From the NCBI GenBank assembly GCA_016703745.1, contig JADJBK010000006.1:248001-312000 (forward strand): DNA of 64,000 nucleotides, read 5' to 3'. The stretch is from Nitrosomonas sp. Its GTDB lineage: Bacteria; Pseudomonadota; Gammaproteobacteria; Burkholderiales; Nitrosomonadaceae. The position numbers and the translations under genes are program-made. Positions 1-9,734 of this stretch are shown one piece after another. Numbering within the stretch: position 1 is the first letter of the stretch; every line of letters starts with the position of its first letter. The notes under the pieces were generated by a model, which was given only the letters and a program-made list of their open reading frames with translations, was not told where the DNA came from and ran no database searches.

Positions 1-193
1 TTTTCTGAACGAGATGGGGTTGCGCATCTTAGGGCTGCTTGACCAGTCACCTCTAACGCTGGAATACCTGTGCCAGCTTCTGTCGGAGCATTTCTCATTG
101 CTGCCGGATGAACCATTCATGCAACAGATTCAGAAAACACTGCATCGCTTTGAAGCGCTTGGCCTGATCGCATCCATCCATTCTCACCGGTGA
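1..193 (+). CDS. PqqD-like protein of the HprK-related kinase A system (3' part only)
   Basis: The frame open from base 2 ends at TGA 191-193 and gives a 63-residue C-terminal piece; the start lies outside the window. It is a small helical fragment with a Leu-rich segment and ends in SIHSHR. Its TGA overlaps the GTG start of the next gene by GTGA, so the two are almost certainly co-translated. PqqD-like proteins (winged-helix, peptide-chaperone fold) accompany HprK-related kinase A genes in known modules. The family call rests on this context plus the fragment's size and helical character, so it is tentative. Confidence 0.55.
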   Translation, partial: FLNEMGLRILGLLDQSPLTLEYLCQLLSEHFSLLPDEPFMQQIQKTLHRFEALGLIASIHSHR

Positions 194-1098
194 AGGTCGG
201 ACAGCTCTCACGGGAGGAATTACGGGGTCGATTGAGCAGTGAAAAGGGGCTGCGTGTCAAATTCGGCCCTTTTATTGTTCGTATTCAGAGCCACCTGCCA
301 TCACTTGTTGATCCGTTACACCGGTTGTATGCGTTTTACACTTTGGCGGACGACGATATTGCCGAGTTTCATGTGCAGATTGTTCCCAAACATTCACTAA
401 GGCGTCCGTTCACGCCTTTGCTGCAGTTTCTGGTGGATGGGCAGGCACCTTTTCCCGCCGCGCCGGTTCACCAGGCGCTGACGATGCTCGAATGGGGTAT
501 CAATCTGGCTATCGCGGTTCGAGTGAATCATTTTTTGCTGTTCCATTGCGCGGCGGTCGAGCGCAATGGCCATGTCCTGTTGCTGCCTGCGTGGCCGGGT
601 AGCGGCAAGACGACTTTGTGTGCCGCGCTTATCCATCATGGTTACCGACTTTTTTCGGATGAATTCGGCTTGCTGGAGCTGCAATCGGGTCATTTATTTC
701 CATTGCCGCGCCTGATGCCGCTCAAAAACCAGGCGATTGATGCGATTCGTCATTTTCTTCCTGAAGCAACATTGGGTCCCGAGATTCATGGCACCTTGAA
801 GGGAACCGTCGCGCATGTTCGTCCACCTGAAGCCAGCATCGATCGTGAAGATGAACCGGCCGCCCCGCGCTGGATTGTTTTTCCAAAATGGATTGCCAAT
901 CAGCCATTGCAGCTTGAGGAAATGCCACGTTCCGAGGCATTTTTGCTGCTGGCAAGCAACGCCTTTAATTACGAAGTGCTGGGTCAATCCGCGTTTGACG
1001 CCGTGACCAGTCTGATTCAGCGTTGTGAATGCCGCAAACTGGTGTACTCCGATTTCGGGAGTGTGCTGGCAGCATTGAATGAACTCACCGATGGTTGA
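190..1098 (+). CDS. HprK-related kinase A
   Basis: 302 residues, GTG start overlapping the upstream stop (GTGA). A P-loop PGSGKTT lies at about residues 136-142, followed by an HprK-like SDEF at about 156-159, in the same relative order as the kinase core of HPr kinase/phosphorylase. The N-terminal 120 residues do not look like the HprK N domain. The family (HprK-related kinase A) is known from conserved clusters with a PqqD-like protein and a nucleotidyltransferase-like protein; its substrate is not established. The true HprK of this genome is a separate gene at 24292-25251. The gene overlaps the next one by 20 bp, indicating an operon. Confidence 0.75.
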   Translation: MKVGQLSREELRGRLSSEKGLRVKFGPFIVRIQSHLPSLVDPLHRLYAFYTLADDDIAEFHVQIVPKHSLRRPFTPLLQFLVDGQAPFPAAPVHQALTMLEWGINLAIAVRVNHFLLFHCAAVERNGHVLLLPAWPGSGKTTLCAALIHHGYRLFSDEFGLLELQSGHLFPLPRLMPLKNQAIDAIRHFLPEATLGPEIHGTLKGTVAHVRPPEASIDREDEPAAPRWIVFPKWIANQPLQLEEMPRSEAFLLLASNAFNYEVLGQSAFDAVTSLIQRCECRKLVYSDFGSVLAALNELTDG

Positions 1099-2227
1099 CC
1101 CTGATCTGAGCGCGCATCACCAGCTGCTGTTGCAGGCTTTGCGTGATCCGCGCAGCATTCACGATATTGGTAATCAGGATTGGGAATTGCTGTTACGGCT
1201 GGCCAGACGCGCCAGGCTGCTGGGTTTTCTGGCCGTTGAGCTGGAGAAAGTCGGATTGCTGGATAAAATCCCGCTGCGGGTTGCTAACCACCTGCGTTCC
1301 GGCCTGATCCAGGCGAGGAAATTTCAACAACTGGCGCGCTGGGAACTGGACAGAATCCTGTGGGCGCTGGGGAAAGATCGCGCTCCCATCATCGTGCTTA
1401 AAGGCATGGCTTATCTGCTGGCAGGATTACCCCATGCCGCTGGCCGGGTATTTGCTGATCTTGATCTGCTGGTACCTGCAGAAAATCTGCAGGCAATCGA
1501 ATCCACCCTGCTGGCAAAAGGCTGGCAGCACCATGAACTCTCGGCCTATGATGAGCACTACTACCGCACCTGGACGCATGAAATTCCGGCATTGATCCAT
1601 TGTGAACGCGAAACCGAAGTGGATATCCATCACTCCCTGACTTCTCCTATTGGTACACTGAAACTGGAAACCGCGCCATTCTGGGAAACTGCAGTCAGGC
1701 TGCCTGGGTTGGAAGTCAGCGTACCGAGTCCAGCAGACATGGCGCTGCATTGCGCAGTCAATCTGTTTCAGAACAACGAATTGGCGGACGATATACGGCA
1801 TTTGCTCGACCTGCATGGCATGTTGCAATTTTTCAGTGCCGATCAGCCGCTTTTTTTGGACAGCTTGATCACGCGCGCCAACCATCTGGGTGTGGGCAGA
1901 CCTCTTTTTTACGGCCTGTATTTCAGTAAACTGCTATTGCAGACGTCTGTTCCAGAAGCGGTCATGATCAGAATAGAACGGCGTCCGGGTTGGCTGGCAC
2001 TAAAAGTGATGCAGCTGTGCGTGCCGCTGGCGCTATTACCGCTGCACCCTGATTTTTCCTGTAGAAGCACAAAACTTGCACGCTGGTGGTTGTACTGGCG
2101 CAGCCACTGGCTGCGTATGCCATTGCATATATTGCTGCCGCATCTGACTTACAAGTTTTACCTGTCGGTATTTCCGCACAAAGCGGCAAACACTTCCTCA
2201 GATGGAATCACAGTAAAAACAAAGTAG
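1079..2227 (+). CDS. Nucleotidyltransferase family protein of the HprK-related module
   Basis: 382 residues. LKGMAYL followed by a GRVFADLDLLV segment at about residues 107-135 matches the G...D-x-D signature of minimal nucleotidyltransferase folds (NTP_transf_5 type, Pfam PF14907). The C-terminal third is rich in Trp, Leu and His and has no motif I can name. ATG 1079 lies inside the upstream kinase gene; a second in-frame ATG at 1091 is an alternative start. The 3' end overlaps the convergent mgtE gene by 20 bp. Homologues sit beside HprK-related kinase A and PqqD-like genes in proteobacteria, often near exopolysaccharide/exosortase loci. Nucleotidyl or amino-sugar substrate unknown. Confidence 0.7.
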   Translation: MNSPMVDPDLSAHHQLLLQALRDPRSIHDIGNQDWELLLRLARRARLLGFLAVELEKVGLLDKIPLRVANHLRSGLIQARKFQQLARWELDRILWALGKDRAPIIVLKGMAYLLAGLPHAAGRVFADLDLLVPAENLQAIESTLLAKGWQHHELSAYDEHYYRTWTHEIPALIHCERETEVDIHHSLTSPIGTLKLETAPFWETAVRLPGLEVSVPSPADMALHCAVNLFQNNELADDIRHLLDLHGMLQFFSADQPLFLDSLITRANHLGVGRPLFYGLYFSKLLLQTSVPEAVMIRIERRPGWLALKVMQLCVPLALLPLHPDFSCRSTKLARWWLYWRSHWLRMPLHILLPHLTYKFYLSVFPHKAANTSSDGITVKTK

Positions 2228-3650
2228 CCAGTCCCAAAAAGATGAAAAATCCGCCACTATCGGTAACTGCCGTGATCAACACGCTGGAACCAAGCGCCGG
2301 ATCGCGTCCCAGTTTTTTGCGGGTGAGAGGAATCAACACGCCAACCAGTGCGGCCAGCAATAGATTGAGCAGCATTGCCAACGCAATGACCAGACCCAGT
2401 TGGTAGCTCTGATAGATAATGTAGGTGAAGAAGCCGACAACACTTCCCCATACGATGCCATTGATGATGCTGACACCAATTTCCTTGGCAACCAGTTTGA
2501 AGGTACTTTCCGAGTTGACTTGCCCCAGGGCAATGGCCCGCACGATCATGGTGATAGTCTGGTTGCCGGAATTGCCGCCTACACCGGCAACAATTGGCAT
2601 CAAAGCGGCCAGTGCCACTAGCTTTTCGATCGAATCTTCGAACAGGCCAATGACTCGTGAGGCAATAAAGGCGGTAACGAGATTGATGGCAAGCCATGCC
2701 CAACGGTTATGTACGCTTTTCCATACTGGTGCGAACAAGTCTTCTTCTTCGCTTAGACCGGCCTGGTTGCGCACTTCCAGATCAGCTTTTTCGCGCATGA
2801 AATCAATTACATCATTGACGGTCAGTCTGGCTATCAACTTCTGGTCGGCAGAAACAACGGGAGCAGAAATCAGGTCATAGCGCTCGAATGCCTGAGTGGC
2901 TTCTTCCGCCTTATTATCGGGGTGGAACTTGACGGTGTCGCGTAACATGACTTCAGTAACGATTTTTTCGGGATCATTGACCAGTAACTGATTCAATAAC
3001 AGCACCCCTTGCAGATGCTCATCACGATCAACAACAAACAGCTGGTCGGTATGATCCGGCAATTCGCCCAGGCGACGCAGATAACGCAATACGACTTCGA
3101 TACGGACATCCTCGCGCACCGTGATGACATCAAAATCCATCAATGCGCCGACCGATTCCTCGGGGTATGACATGGCTGCTCGCAGCTGATCACGCTCTTC
3201 CAGTGGCAGTGCACGGAATACGCCTTCGATAACATCGCTGGGAAGATCGGGCGCCAGATCAGCAATTTCATCGGCATCGAGTTGCTCGGCAGCAGCAACC
3301 AGCTCATGGCTTTCCATGTCTTCAATCAACGTTTGCCGGACGGCATCCGAAACCTCGATTAACACTTCCCCGTCACGTTCGCTGCTGACCATGCTCCATA
3401 AAGTCAACCGGTCTTCCAGCGGCAGGGCTTCGAGAATATGAGCAATATCTGCTGAGTGCAGTTTGTCCAGCATATTTTGCAGACTGGCAAGATTCTGCTT
3501 CTGCACAATCGAATTGGCAAGATGGTGCTGCTGATCTTCCTGCAAACGCACCAGACCCTCTACCAGTTTATATTTATGCAGCAGGTAAATGACTTTCTGC
3601 AGATTATCTTCCAGATTGGTGTGCGGGTTTTCCTGATTTTCTTCGGTCAT
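2208..3650 (-). CDS. mgtE: Magnesium transporter MgtE
   Basis: 480 residues from ATG 3650. The open frame runs 46 codons further upstream and overlaps mtgA, but homology to MgtE starts at MTEENQENP, so the shorter start is chosen. The order is an acidic superhelical N domain, two CBS domains (KFHPDNKAEEATQAFERYD is in the second) and a C-terminal membrane domain of about five helices. That domain carries the pore signature GVGGNSGNQ. MgtE is an inner-membrane Mg2+ channel closed by Mg2+ binding to the cytosolic N and CBS domains. It is the last gene of a minus-strand run (RNase II-like, TonB-like, aroE, mtgA, mgtE), 103 bp after mtgA. Confidence 0.93.
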   Translation of the reverse strand: MTEENQENPHTNLEDNLQKVIYLLHKYKLVEGLVRLQEDQQHHLANSIVQKQNLASLQNMLDKLHSADIAHILEALPLEDRLTLWSMVSSERDGEVLIEVSDAVRQTLIEDMESHELVAAAEQLDADEIADLAPDLPSDVIEGVFRALPLEERDQLRAAMSYPEESVGALMDFDVITVREDVRIEVVLRYLRRLGELPDHTDQLFVVDRDEHLQGVLLLNQLLVNDPEKIVTEVMLRDTVKFHPDNKAEEATQAFERYDLISAPVVSADQKLIARLTVNDVIDFMREKADLEVRNQAGLSEEEDLFAPVWKSVHNRWAWLAINLVTAFIASRVIGLFEDSIEKLVALAALMPIVAGVGGNSGNQTITMIVRAIALGQVNSESTFKLVAKEIGVSIINGIVWGSVVGFFTYIIYQSYQLGLVIALAMLLNLLLAALVGVLIPLTRKKLGRDPALGSSVLITAVTDSGGFFIFLGLATLFLL

Positions 3651-3753
3651 GGCTGGCGCAATAGGATGATGTTTCGAGTTAGGGGTGTGTTGCTCGATTG
3701 CCTTGCGCAGCAGGGCGATATGTACAGCTGTGCGGCGTTTGATCCTGATCTTA

Positions 3754-4488
3754 TCATGGAACCTTTGCCACTCGCATGCGCGACTCAATGATGCGGCTCT
3801 TGTTAAGCAACCTGGGTGTATTCCGGTTTTTATCGTAATAGCGTGGGTTGGGGATCATGGAGGCGAGTAATGCCGCTTGCCTTGCGGACAACGCGGAGGC
3901 AGGCACGTTAAAATAGTGACGTGCGGCGGCTTCGGCACCAAATACACCCTCGCCCCATTCAATTACGTTCAGATACAGTTCGAGAATGCGCTCTTTCGAT
4001 AAAAACTGTTCGAGCATGAGTGTAATCAATACTTCCTGAAGTTTACGTCCAAGTGTTTTGTCACTCGATAAAAGCAGATTTTTGGCTAGCTGCTGGCTGA
4101 TGGTCGAACCACCGGCTGCCCATTTACGCTGTTCGAGATTTTTTTTCCAGGCGATTTCTATGGCATTGAAATCAAAACCTGTGTGCCACACGAAGCGGGC
4201 GTCTTCTGCGGCAACAACTGCCTGTTTCAGGTGAGGGGAGATGCGTTCGTAGGAAATCCAGCGATATTGCAGCTCGGCCTTGGGATGATGTTCGCGCAGT
4301 TGCGTCAGCCGTTGCTGCATGAAAGCGCTGGTTGCGGGGTTATGACTACGCCAGTAAACGACATGGAGCAAAAACCAGCTCTGGTAAACCAATGCGCCAG
4401 CCAGCAATAGACTCATTACCCGCAATAGCCATAGACTAAATGTACTGGCGGTTTTTTGTGTTTTTGTCAGCGGTTTTTTTGTGTTCAC
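3754..4488 (-). CDS. mtgA: Monofunctional biosynthetic peptidoglycan transglycosylase
   Basis: 244 residues from GTG 4488, whose GTGA overlaps the aroE stop; this start gives the usual MtgA length. One membrane segment lies near residues 20-40, then the GT51 glycosyltransferase domain: AAEDARFVWHTGFD with its catalytic Glu (motif 1), GGSTISQQLAKNL (motif 2), and ILELYLNVIEWGEGVFG (further conserved motifs). It polymerises lipid II into glycan strands at the outer face of the inner membrane. It has no transpeptidase domain. Translational coupling to aroE is likely. Confidence 0.93.
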   Translation of the reverse strand: MNTKKPLTKTQKTASTFSLWLLRVMSLLLAGALVYQSWFLLHVVYWRSHNPATSAFMQQRLTQLREHHPKAELQYRWISYERISPHLKQAVVAAEDARFVWHTGFDFNAIEIAWKKNLEQRKWAAGGSTISQQLAKNLLLSSDKTLGRKLQEVLITLMLEQFLSKERILELYLNVIEWGEGVFGAEAAARHYFNVPASALSARQAALLASMIPNPRYYDKNRNTPRLLNKSRIIESRMRVAKVP

Positions 4489-5333
4489 GAGACATGCGAC
4501 TGCATGTGCCTGATCTGCCGGATGATCTCTTGCGTCTCGGGCCGAATACCCCGCCATAACAGGAAGGATTCCGCTGCCTGCTCTACCAGCATGCCCGTGC
4601 CGTCCGCAACTTGTTGTGCTCCCCCATTTTGTGCAGACCGGAGAAAAGGTGTTAATTGTGGGCGATATAGCATGTCGTAGGCAAGCCGCACATCGGAAAA
4701 TATTCCGGCAGGTAAGGAGGGCAGCTCGTTCAGTAATCCGGCGGAGGTGGCATGGATCACGATATCAAAGTGCTCGCCACGGAAATCCAGGAAATCACCG
4801 AAATCAATCCTGCCATAACCGGTAAATTGCTGCGCAAGCTGCTTTGCCTTATCCGGGGTGCGATTGGCGATGGCCAGCCGGGCCAGTTTTTTCTGTAGTA
4901 ATGGCAGAATTACGCCATGCGCAGCGCCCCCTGCACCCAGCAGCAGCAAACGCTGGTTCTGGAGAGGGATGCCCAGATTGATTTCGATATCACGTACCAG
5001 TCCGGCACCATCCGTATTGTCACCAAGAATGGTGCCATCCTTCTCGAATCTGAAAGTGTTGACAGCTTGTGCACTAGCTGCGCGCTCGGTTAGGCTGGAG
5101 GCCAATGAGTAAGCTTCAAGCTTGAAGGGAACCGTGATATTCATACCCTTACCGCCAGATTGACGAAATGCGTCAACGGTTATCTTGAATGCATCAAGTG
5201 GAGCAAGGATAGTCTCATAGCAGAGATTCTGCCCGGTTTGTCGGGCAAACTGCGTATGAATGATGGGGGATCTGCTGTGTCCGATGGGATGACCGACGAC
5301 AGCATAGCGATCCGCTGGTGCAATGGTGGTCAT
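4485..5333 (-). CDS. aroE: Shikimate dehydrogenase
   Basis: 282 residues. The shikimate-binding GHSRSP is at residues 18-23, the catalytic Lys-containing MNITVPFK lies near residue 84, and the NADP-binding LLGAGGAAHG near residue 131 is followed by NRTPDKA. The enzyme reduces 3-dehydroshikimate to shikimate with NADPH in aromatic amino-acid synthesis. ATG 5333 overlaps the TGA of the upstream TonB-like gene (ATGA), and its own stop overlaps the mtgA start, so three genes are coupled in series. Length is standard for AroE. Confidence 0.95.
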   Translation of the reverse strand: MTTIAPADRYAVVGHPIGHSRSPIIHTQFARQTGQNLCYETILAPLDAFKITVDAFRQSGGKGMNITVPFKLEAYSLASSLTERAASAQAVNTFRFEKDGTILGDNTDGAGLVRDIEINLGIPLQNQRLLLLGAGGAAHGVILPLLQKKLARLAIANRTPDKAKQLAQQFTGYGRIDFGDFLDFRGEHFDIVIHATSAGLLNELPSLPAGIFSDVRLAYDMLYRPQLTPFLRSAQNGGAQQVADGTGMLVEQAAESFLLWRGIRPETQEIIRQIRHMQSHVS

Positions 5334-6226
5334 TCGCTGAACAGCTTGTCTGATCGGGCAAATACCCAGGTGCGGGTAATGTGCAGAATATCGGTATCGC
5401 GGCGAATATCTTCGGGAAAGGGTGAGAAACCGTTGCGGGCGGCTAGCCTGACTATATGAATAGCGGCTTCATCCAGTACCGGCAGGTTAGATGAGCGGTC
5501 GATACCAATGGATTCCAGACTGCCATCGGAGCGAATGCCGACCGTTAATTGCAGGCTGCCATAGAGCTTTTCCCTTCTGGCTGCTTCCGGATAATTCAGG
5601 TTGCCGATGCGTTCGACCTTGAGACGCCAGTCTTCGAGGTAACGTGCAAAACGGTATTCTTGTGTACGCGCCCCGATAAATCTTCGTTTGGGGCGCTTCT
5701 GGTAAGCCTGATGCTCTCTGGCAATTTCTGCTTCCAATTGCGCAATTTCGCGGCTGCGTTGCAGAAGATCAGCTTTATCCAGCGGGTTGGGTGGTAGATT
5801 TTCGCTTGGTTTGCTGTCAGGCGCCGGTTGCGGTACCTGAGGCAGACTGCTGGCTGCGGTCAGCAATCTGCGTGTTTCGGCTTCCAGGCGGGCAGCCTTT
5901 TGCTCAGCTTCGGTGAGTATTTGTTGTGGCTTGATTTTTGGAATAACCGGGAAAGGCGTTTTGGCACGGCGGTCTTCATCAGTATTTCCTCCCCCATCCA
6001 GATTAGTCTGTGCCAGTAAATCCGTATCCTGAGGTTTGAAAGCGGAACGGCTATTCACCAATACTACGTCCATGGATCGGGTAATTTTTCGCATGGCCGG
6101 TTCGCTGGATTTGAAAGAGATGCTAAACGGAATGGCAACATGCAGCATCAAGGAAATGAGCAACGCCAGGTGTAGCGTTCGGTTCTGGTGTGCCAGAGTG
6201 GGGGGTAAAATGGTCGTGTGCAACAT
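5330..6226 (-). CDS. TonB-family energy transducer-like protein
   Basis: 298 residues. A single N-terminal hydrophobic segment (about residues 20-36) is followed by a long hydrophilic linker with Pro, Gln and charged stretches. The C-terminal TonB domain includes YPEAARREKLYGSLQLTV, then SSNLPVLDEAAI and FSPFPEDIRRD. This is the usual inner-membrane anchor, periplasmic span and TonB C domain architecture. No exbB or exbD is adjacent. In many betaproteobacteria a TonB-like gene sits just upstream of aroE and mtgA. Its role may be in envelope stability rather than siderophore uptake; this is inference. Confidence 0.8.
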   Translation of the reverse strand: MLHTTILPPTLAHQNRTLHLALLISLMLHVAIPFSISFKSSEPAMRKITRSMDVVLVNSRSAFKPQDTDLLAQTNLDGGGNTDEDRRAKTPFPVIPKIKPQQILTEAEQKAARLEAETRRLLTAASSLPQVPQPAPDSKPSENLPPNPLDKADLLQRSREIAQLEAEIAREHQAYQKRPKRRFIGARTQEYRFARYLEDWRLKVERIGNLNYPEAARREKLYGSLQLTVGIRSDGSLESIGIDRSSNLPVLDEAAIHIVRLAARNGFSPFPEDIRRDTDILHITRTWVFARSDKLFSE

Positions 6227-6243
6227 AAACGTAAACGTCAGCG

Positions 6244-8101
6244 TCAGCTTTCGCCCTTGCCAATAAAATTAGTAATCAGCAGGCGCTCAATCAGATCAAC
6301 CTGGGAGATTGCCAGTCTGACCGGTGTACCGCTGGATAAATCCGGCAAGGAAGATACGCGCACAGTCAGTGGCAAGTGGTCAAATTTTACCAGATTCTCT
6401 TTAAGGACGACTCCGTCCACTTCAGTGAGCGACTCCTGTTGCAACCAGCGCAGACACCAGTAACGCTCCATGCCGCGCTGAAACTCGGCATAGGCTGCGT
6501 AAGTGATCTCAAAATCACGCAGGGCGATCAGAATCGCATCACTTTCTTTGTTGTAGACAGGAGGAGGTGCCAGAAACCATTGCAATCAGTTGGCGCTGAT
6601 TGATCAGATCGACATAACGCCGCATAGGCGAGCTGCTCCAGGCATATTGCGCTACACCCAGTCCCTGATGAGGCGCGGGTGAGAGGCCCATTCTGACTTT
6701 GCCATTGCCTTTGCTGCGATAAATACCGGCGATACCTGCCTCAGCAAGCTGACGACCCCATTCGGCATTGGCAAAAATCATCAGTTCCGAGACAACCTTG
6801 TCGATGGGAGAGCCACGGCGACGTTCAGTAATCGTGACGCGATCATTTTCGACTGCAAAGTTATAATCGATTTGATTGATCTGATTATCCTGCTCCTTGC
6901 CACGCAGTTTTTCCTGTTTGCAGGCAAATTGCCACAGCAGTTTTAGTTCGTGAGCATAGGGATAATCTAGCTGACCGGCTCTGAGCGTCTCTTCGTTGAA
7001 TAACGGTTCCAGCTGATCATGCCGTAGATTGTCAGCGATCATGATTGTTTCGATGCGGTTGAAGGTATCCGTGACGGTAAAATCATCAGCGACATTCAGA
7101 TAAAGCGAGAGTACCGGGCTGTGTTGCGCTGCGCCCAACGTGTATTGCTGAATGATGCTGTCCGGAAGCATTGTGATCTTGTGACCAGGCAGATAGACGG
7201 TTGAGAGTCGCCTGGCTGCAATTTTATCCAGTGGGGAATCGGCTTCAACTCCCAAAGTCGGCATGGCAATATGAATGCCAACCCGAAAACCACCCAAAGC
7301 CAGTGGTTTCAAGGAAAAAGCATCGTCGTATTCGGTCGTGGTGGCGTCATCGATACTGAATGCCGTGACATCAGCAGTGGGAAGTGTAGTTGGAATATTG
7401 GGGAGAAACTCAATCGCTGTGAGGTCGAACGAGGTGCCTTCCGGAAAATATTCATGTAAAAACTGATTGAAATGATAATCATGTGAGGATGGAATGGCGC
7501 CACATTGTTCCAGCAGTTTCGGTACGGTCAGCCTGGTTTCCTGACAGGCAGCCTCAAGGGCTTTCCATTCGATGGTATTTTTGTCCGGGCTGAATAAAAG
7601 ACTGTTCAGATGCGGCTTGAAAGTATCGGGTAATTCAAATGCGATCAGCTGTTTGATGTAATTTGCCTGCTTTTCAAGTGCCAGTCGTTTTTTTTCACGA
7701 CCTGCCAAGGCAGCCTGCAAAATTTCAGGTGGAGCAGCCAGGTATCGACCATGTCCCCTTTTATGAAAATGTATCGGATTGCTGTTGAGCAGAATGAGCG
7801 TGGCAGCAGTTTCAACGGGTTGTGGAGCATGGCCAAAATAATCTGCTGCCAGTTCTGATGCAGAAAACTCATTTTTTTCTGCGCAATATTCCCACAGGAA
7901 CACAACATCCAATTCATCCACAATCGTTTGTGCCTGCTGCATGAATTCGACAAGCGGCGGTGCTTCAAATCGAAGAAAAATAGATGCTGCTTTTATTTTT
8001 AGGCGTTTTCCGTGTGTGGCCTCAATCTGCAGCGAGGTAGTGTTGTCGGCCAGGATGCTGCCAACCTTGAAAACACCGGCTTCTTCATAAAATACGTTCA
8101 C
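6244..8101 (-). pseudogene. RNase II family exoribonuclease (RNB domain), split by a frameshift
   Basis: Two frames encode one protein. Frame A (8101-6539, 520 residues) carries the RNB domain with DDATTTEYDDAFSL (catalytic Asp cluster), GVGIHIAMP-type context and SSPMRRYVDLINQRQL. Frame B (about 6585 down to 6244) continues with PPPVYNKESDAILIALRDFE and the C-terminal tail. Minus-strand reading at the switch is GGC ACC T CCT CCT GTC TAC: removing one T joins the frames as ...VSGT-PPVYNKES.... The extra base is next to a CCT repeat. It may be a sequencing indel, a real lesion, or less likely a programmed +1 shift. Predicted role: 3' to 5' RNA hydrolysis. It lies 17 bp upstream of the TonB-like gene. 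Confidence 0.8.
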
Positions 8102-8256
8102 TGAAGGAATCCATAAAATAAATCGATAGGCATACAGTTTGCGGGTTTGGAGCAGTCAGGAAATAGAGTGGTTCATGTTAACATACTGCCGTTAGGTCCT
8201 AAAATTTCACATTCTCTAGTTTTGTTGCATTCCACTGAATATCCTGGTTCTTTCTA

Positions 8257-9651
8257 ATGGTTAAAACACGTTTTGCTCCCAGTCCTACAGGTTATCTGCA
8301 TATTGGCGGCGCACGCACCGCACTTTTTTCCTGGGCATTTGCCCGCAGGCAAGGAGGGAAATTTGTTCTGAGAATCGAAGATACGGATCGTGAGCGTTCA
8401 ACTCAACCCTCCGTACAGGCGATTCTCGATGGTCTGGCCTGGCTGGGGCTGGATTATGACGAAGGCCCGTATTACCAGATGGCGCGCCTCGATCGCTATC
8501 AGGAAGTGGCTGAACAGTTATTGAAACAAGGACTGGCCTATCACTGTTATGCCAGCCGGGAAGAACTGGATACGTTACGCGAACAGCAACGCGCAGCCGG
8601 GTTGAAACCGCGTTACGATGGCCGCTGGCGGGATAGCCAGCAAACACCGCCTGCCACTGTTGCGCCGGTGGTGCGTTTGAAAACCCCGCTGGAGGGGCAT
8701 GTCACCTTCAATGATCTGGTCAAGGGAAAAATTGCCGTTGCCAACCAGGAGCTTGATGATCTGGTGCTGATGCGCAGCGACGGTACGCCCACCTATAATT
8801 TCGGTGTGGTGATCGATGATCTCGATATGGGCATTACTCATGTCATTCGTGGCGATGACCACGTTAACAACACGCCGCGTCAGATCAATATTCTCAAGGC
8901 GCTGGGCGCACCCATTCCGCAGTACGTGCACGTGCCGATGATTCTCGGCGCCGATGGCGAACGTTTATCCAAAAGGCATGGTGCGGTATCGGTGCTGCAT
9001 TACCGCGATCAGGGTTATCTGCCGGAAGCGCTGTTTAATTATCTGGCCAGACTCGGCTGGTCGCATGGTGACGAGGAAATTTTTAGTCGTGAGCAATTGA
9101 TCGAGTGGTTTGATCTGTCTGCGATTAGTCATTCACCGGCGAGATTCAACGAAGAAAAACTGGCGTGGTTGAATGCGCATTATCTAAAGATTGCGGACGA
9201 TGATCGGCTCGTACAGCTGCTCCTGCCTTTTTTGCGGGAGAGGGTCTGTGAAATATCCAACGCAGACGTTTTACCAGGCATTGTCAATTTGCTCAAAGGG
9301 CGGGTAAGCACGCTGGCAGAAATGGCGGATGCGGCAATTTATTTTTTCCGTGTGGTTGAGCCTCCGCAAACGTTAAAAATAGAATACTTCAAACCGGAAA
9401 TTCGACCTGTGATGGCGGATCTGTGTGATCGCCTCAGTGCCATCGATTGGCAGCTTGAATCGATTCATGCCGAAATCAAGCAGGCGGTCGTTCATCACGG
9501 GCTGAAATTTCCAGCCGTAGCGATGCCATTGCGTCTGATGGTGACCGGTGAAGTCAAAACACCAGCGATCGATGCCGTCCTGGCGTTGATTGGTCAGACA
9601 GAAACCTTGCGCCGCATGCGTCAGCAATTGGAAAGCTTTCCAGCAGCGTAA
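8257..9651 (+). CDS. gltX: Glutamyl-tRNA synthetase
   Basis: 464 residues, the usual bacterial length. Class I signatures: RFAPSPTGYLHIGGAR (HIGH motif at residues 15-18) and GERLSKRHGAVSV (KMSKS equivalent near 239-243). FVLRIEDTDRERS and HVIRGDDHVNNTPRQ are also typical. The enzyme charges tRNA-Glu in the cytoplasm. It is divergent from the RNase II-like gene with a 155-bp gap that must hold promoters for both; no box there is good enough to annotate. No second gltX is seen in the window. Confidence 0.97.
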   Translation: MVKTRFAPSPTGYLHIGGARTALFSWAFARRQGGKFVLRIEDTDRERSTQPSVQAILDGLAWLGLDYDEGPYYQMARLDRYQEVAEQLLKQGLAYHCYASREELDTLREQQRAAGLKPRYDGRWRDSQQTPPATVAPVVRLKTPLEGHVTFNDLVKGKIAVANQELDDLVLMRSDGTPTYNFGVVIDDLDMGITHVIRGDDHVNNTPRQINILKALGAPIPQYVHVPMILGADGERLSKRHGAVSVLHYRDQGYLPEALFNYLARLGWSHGDEEIFSREQLIEWFDLSAISHSPARFNEEKLAWLNAHYLKIADDDRLVQLLLPFLRERVCEISNADVLPGIVNLLKGRVSTLAEMADAAIYFFRVVEPPQTLKIEYFKPEIRPVMADLCDRLSAIDWQLESIHAEIKQAVVHHGLKFPAVAMPLRLMVTGEVKTPAIDAVLALIGQTETLRRMRQQLESFPAA

Positions 9652-9734
9652 TCGTAAAACTGGTTGTTGATCGCGGGTAACCTATTCCCTTCACGAACCT
9701 AGATACAGATAGTAAATAGCCAAGGATATTTCTC

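Noticed and set aside
2086..2406. Plus-strand open frame of 106 codons across the gene end and mgtE
   Set aside because: It spans the 3' overlap of two well-supported convergent genes and has no ribosome site or domain.
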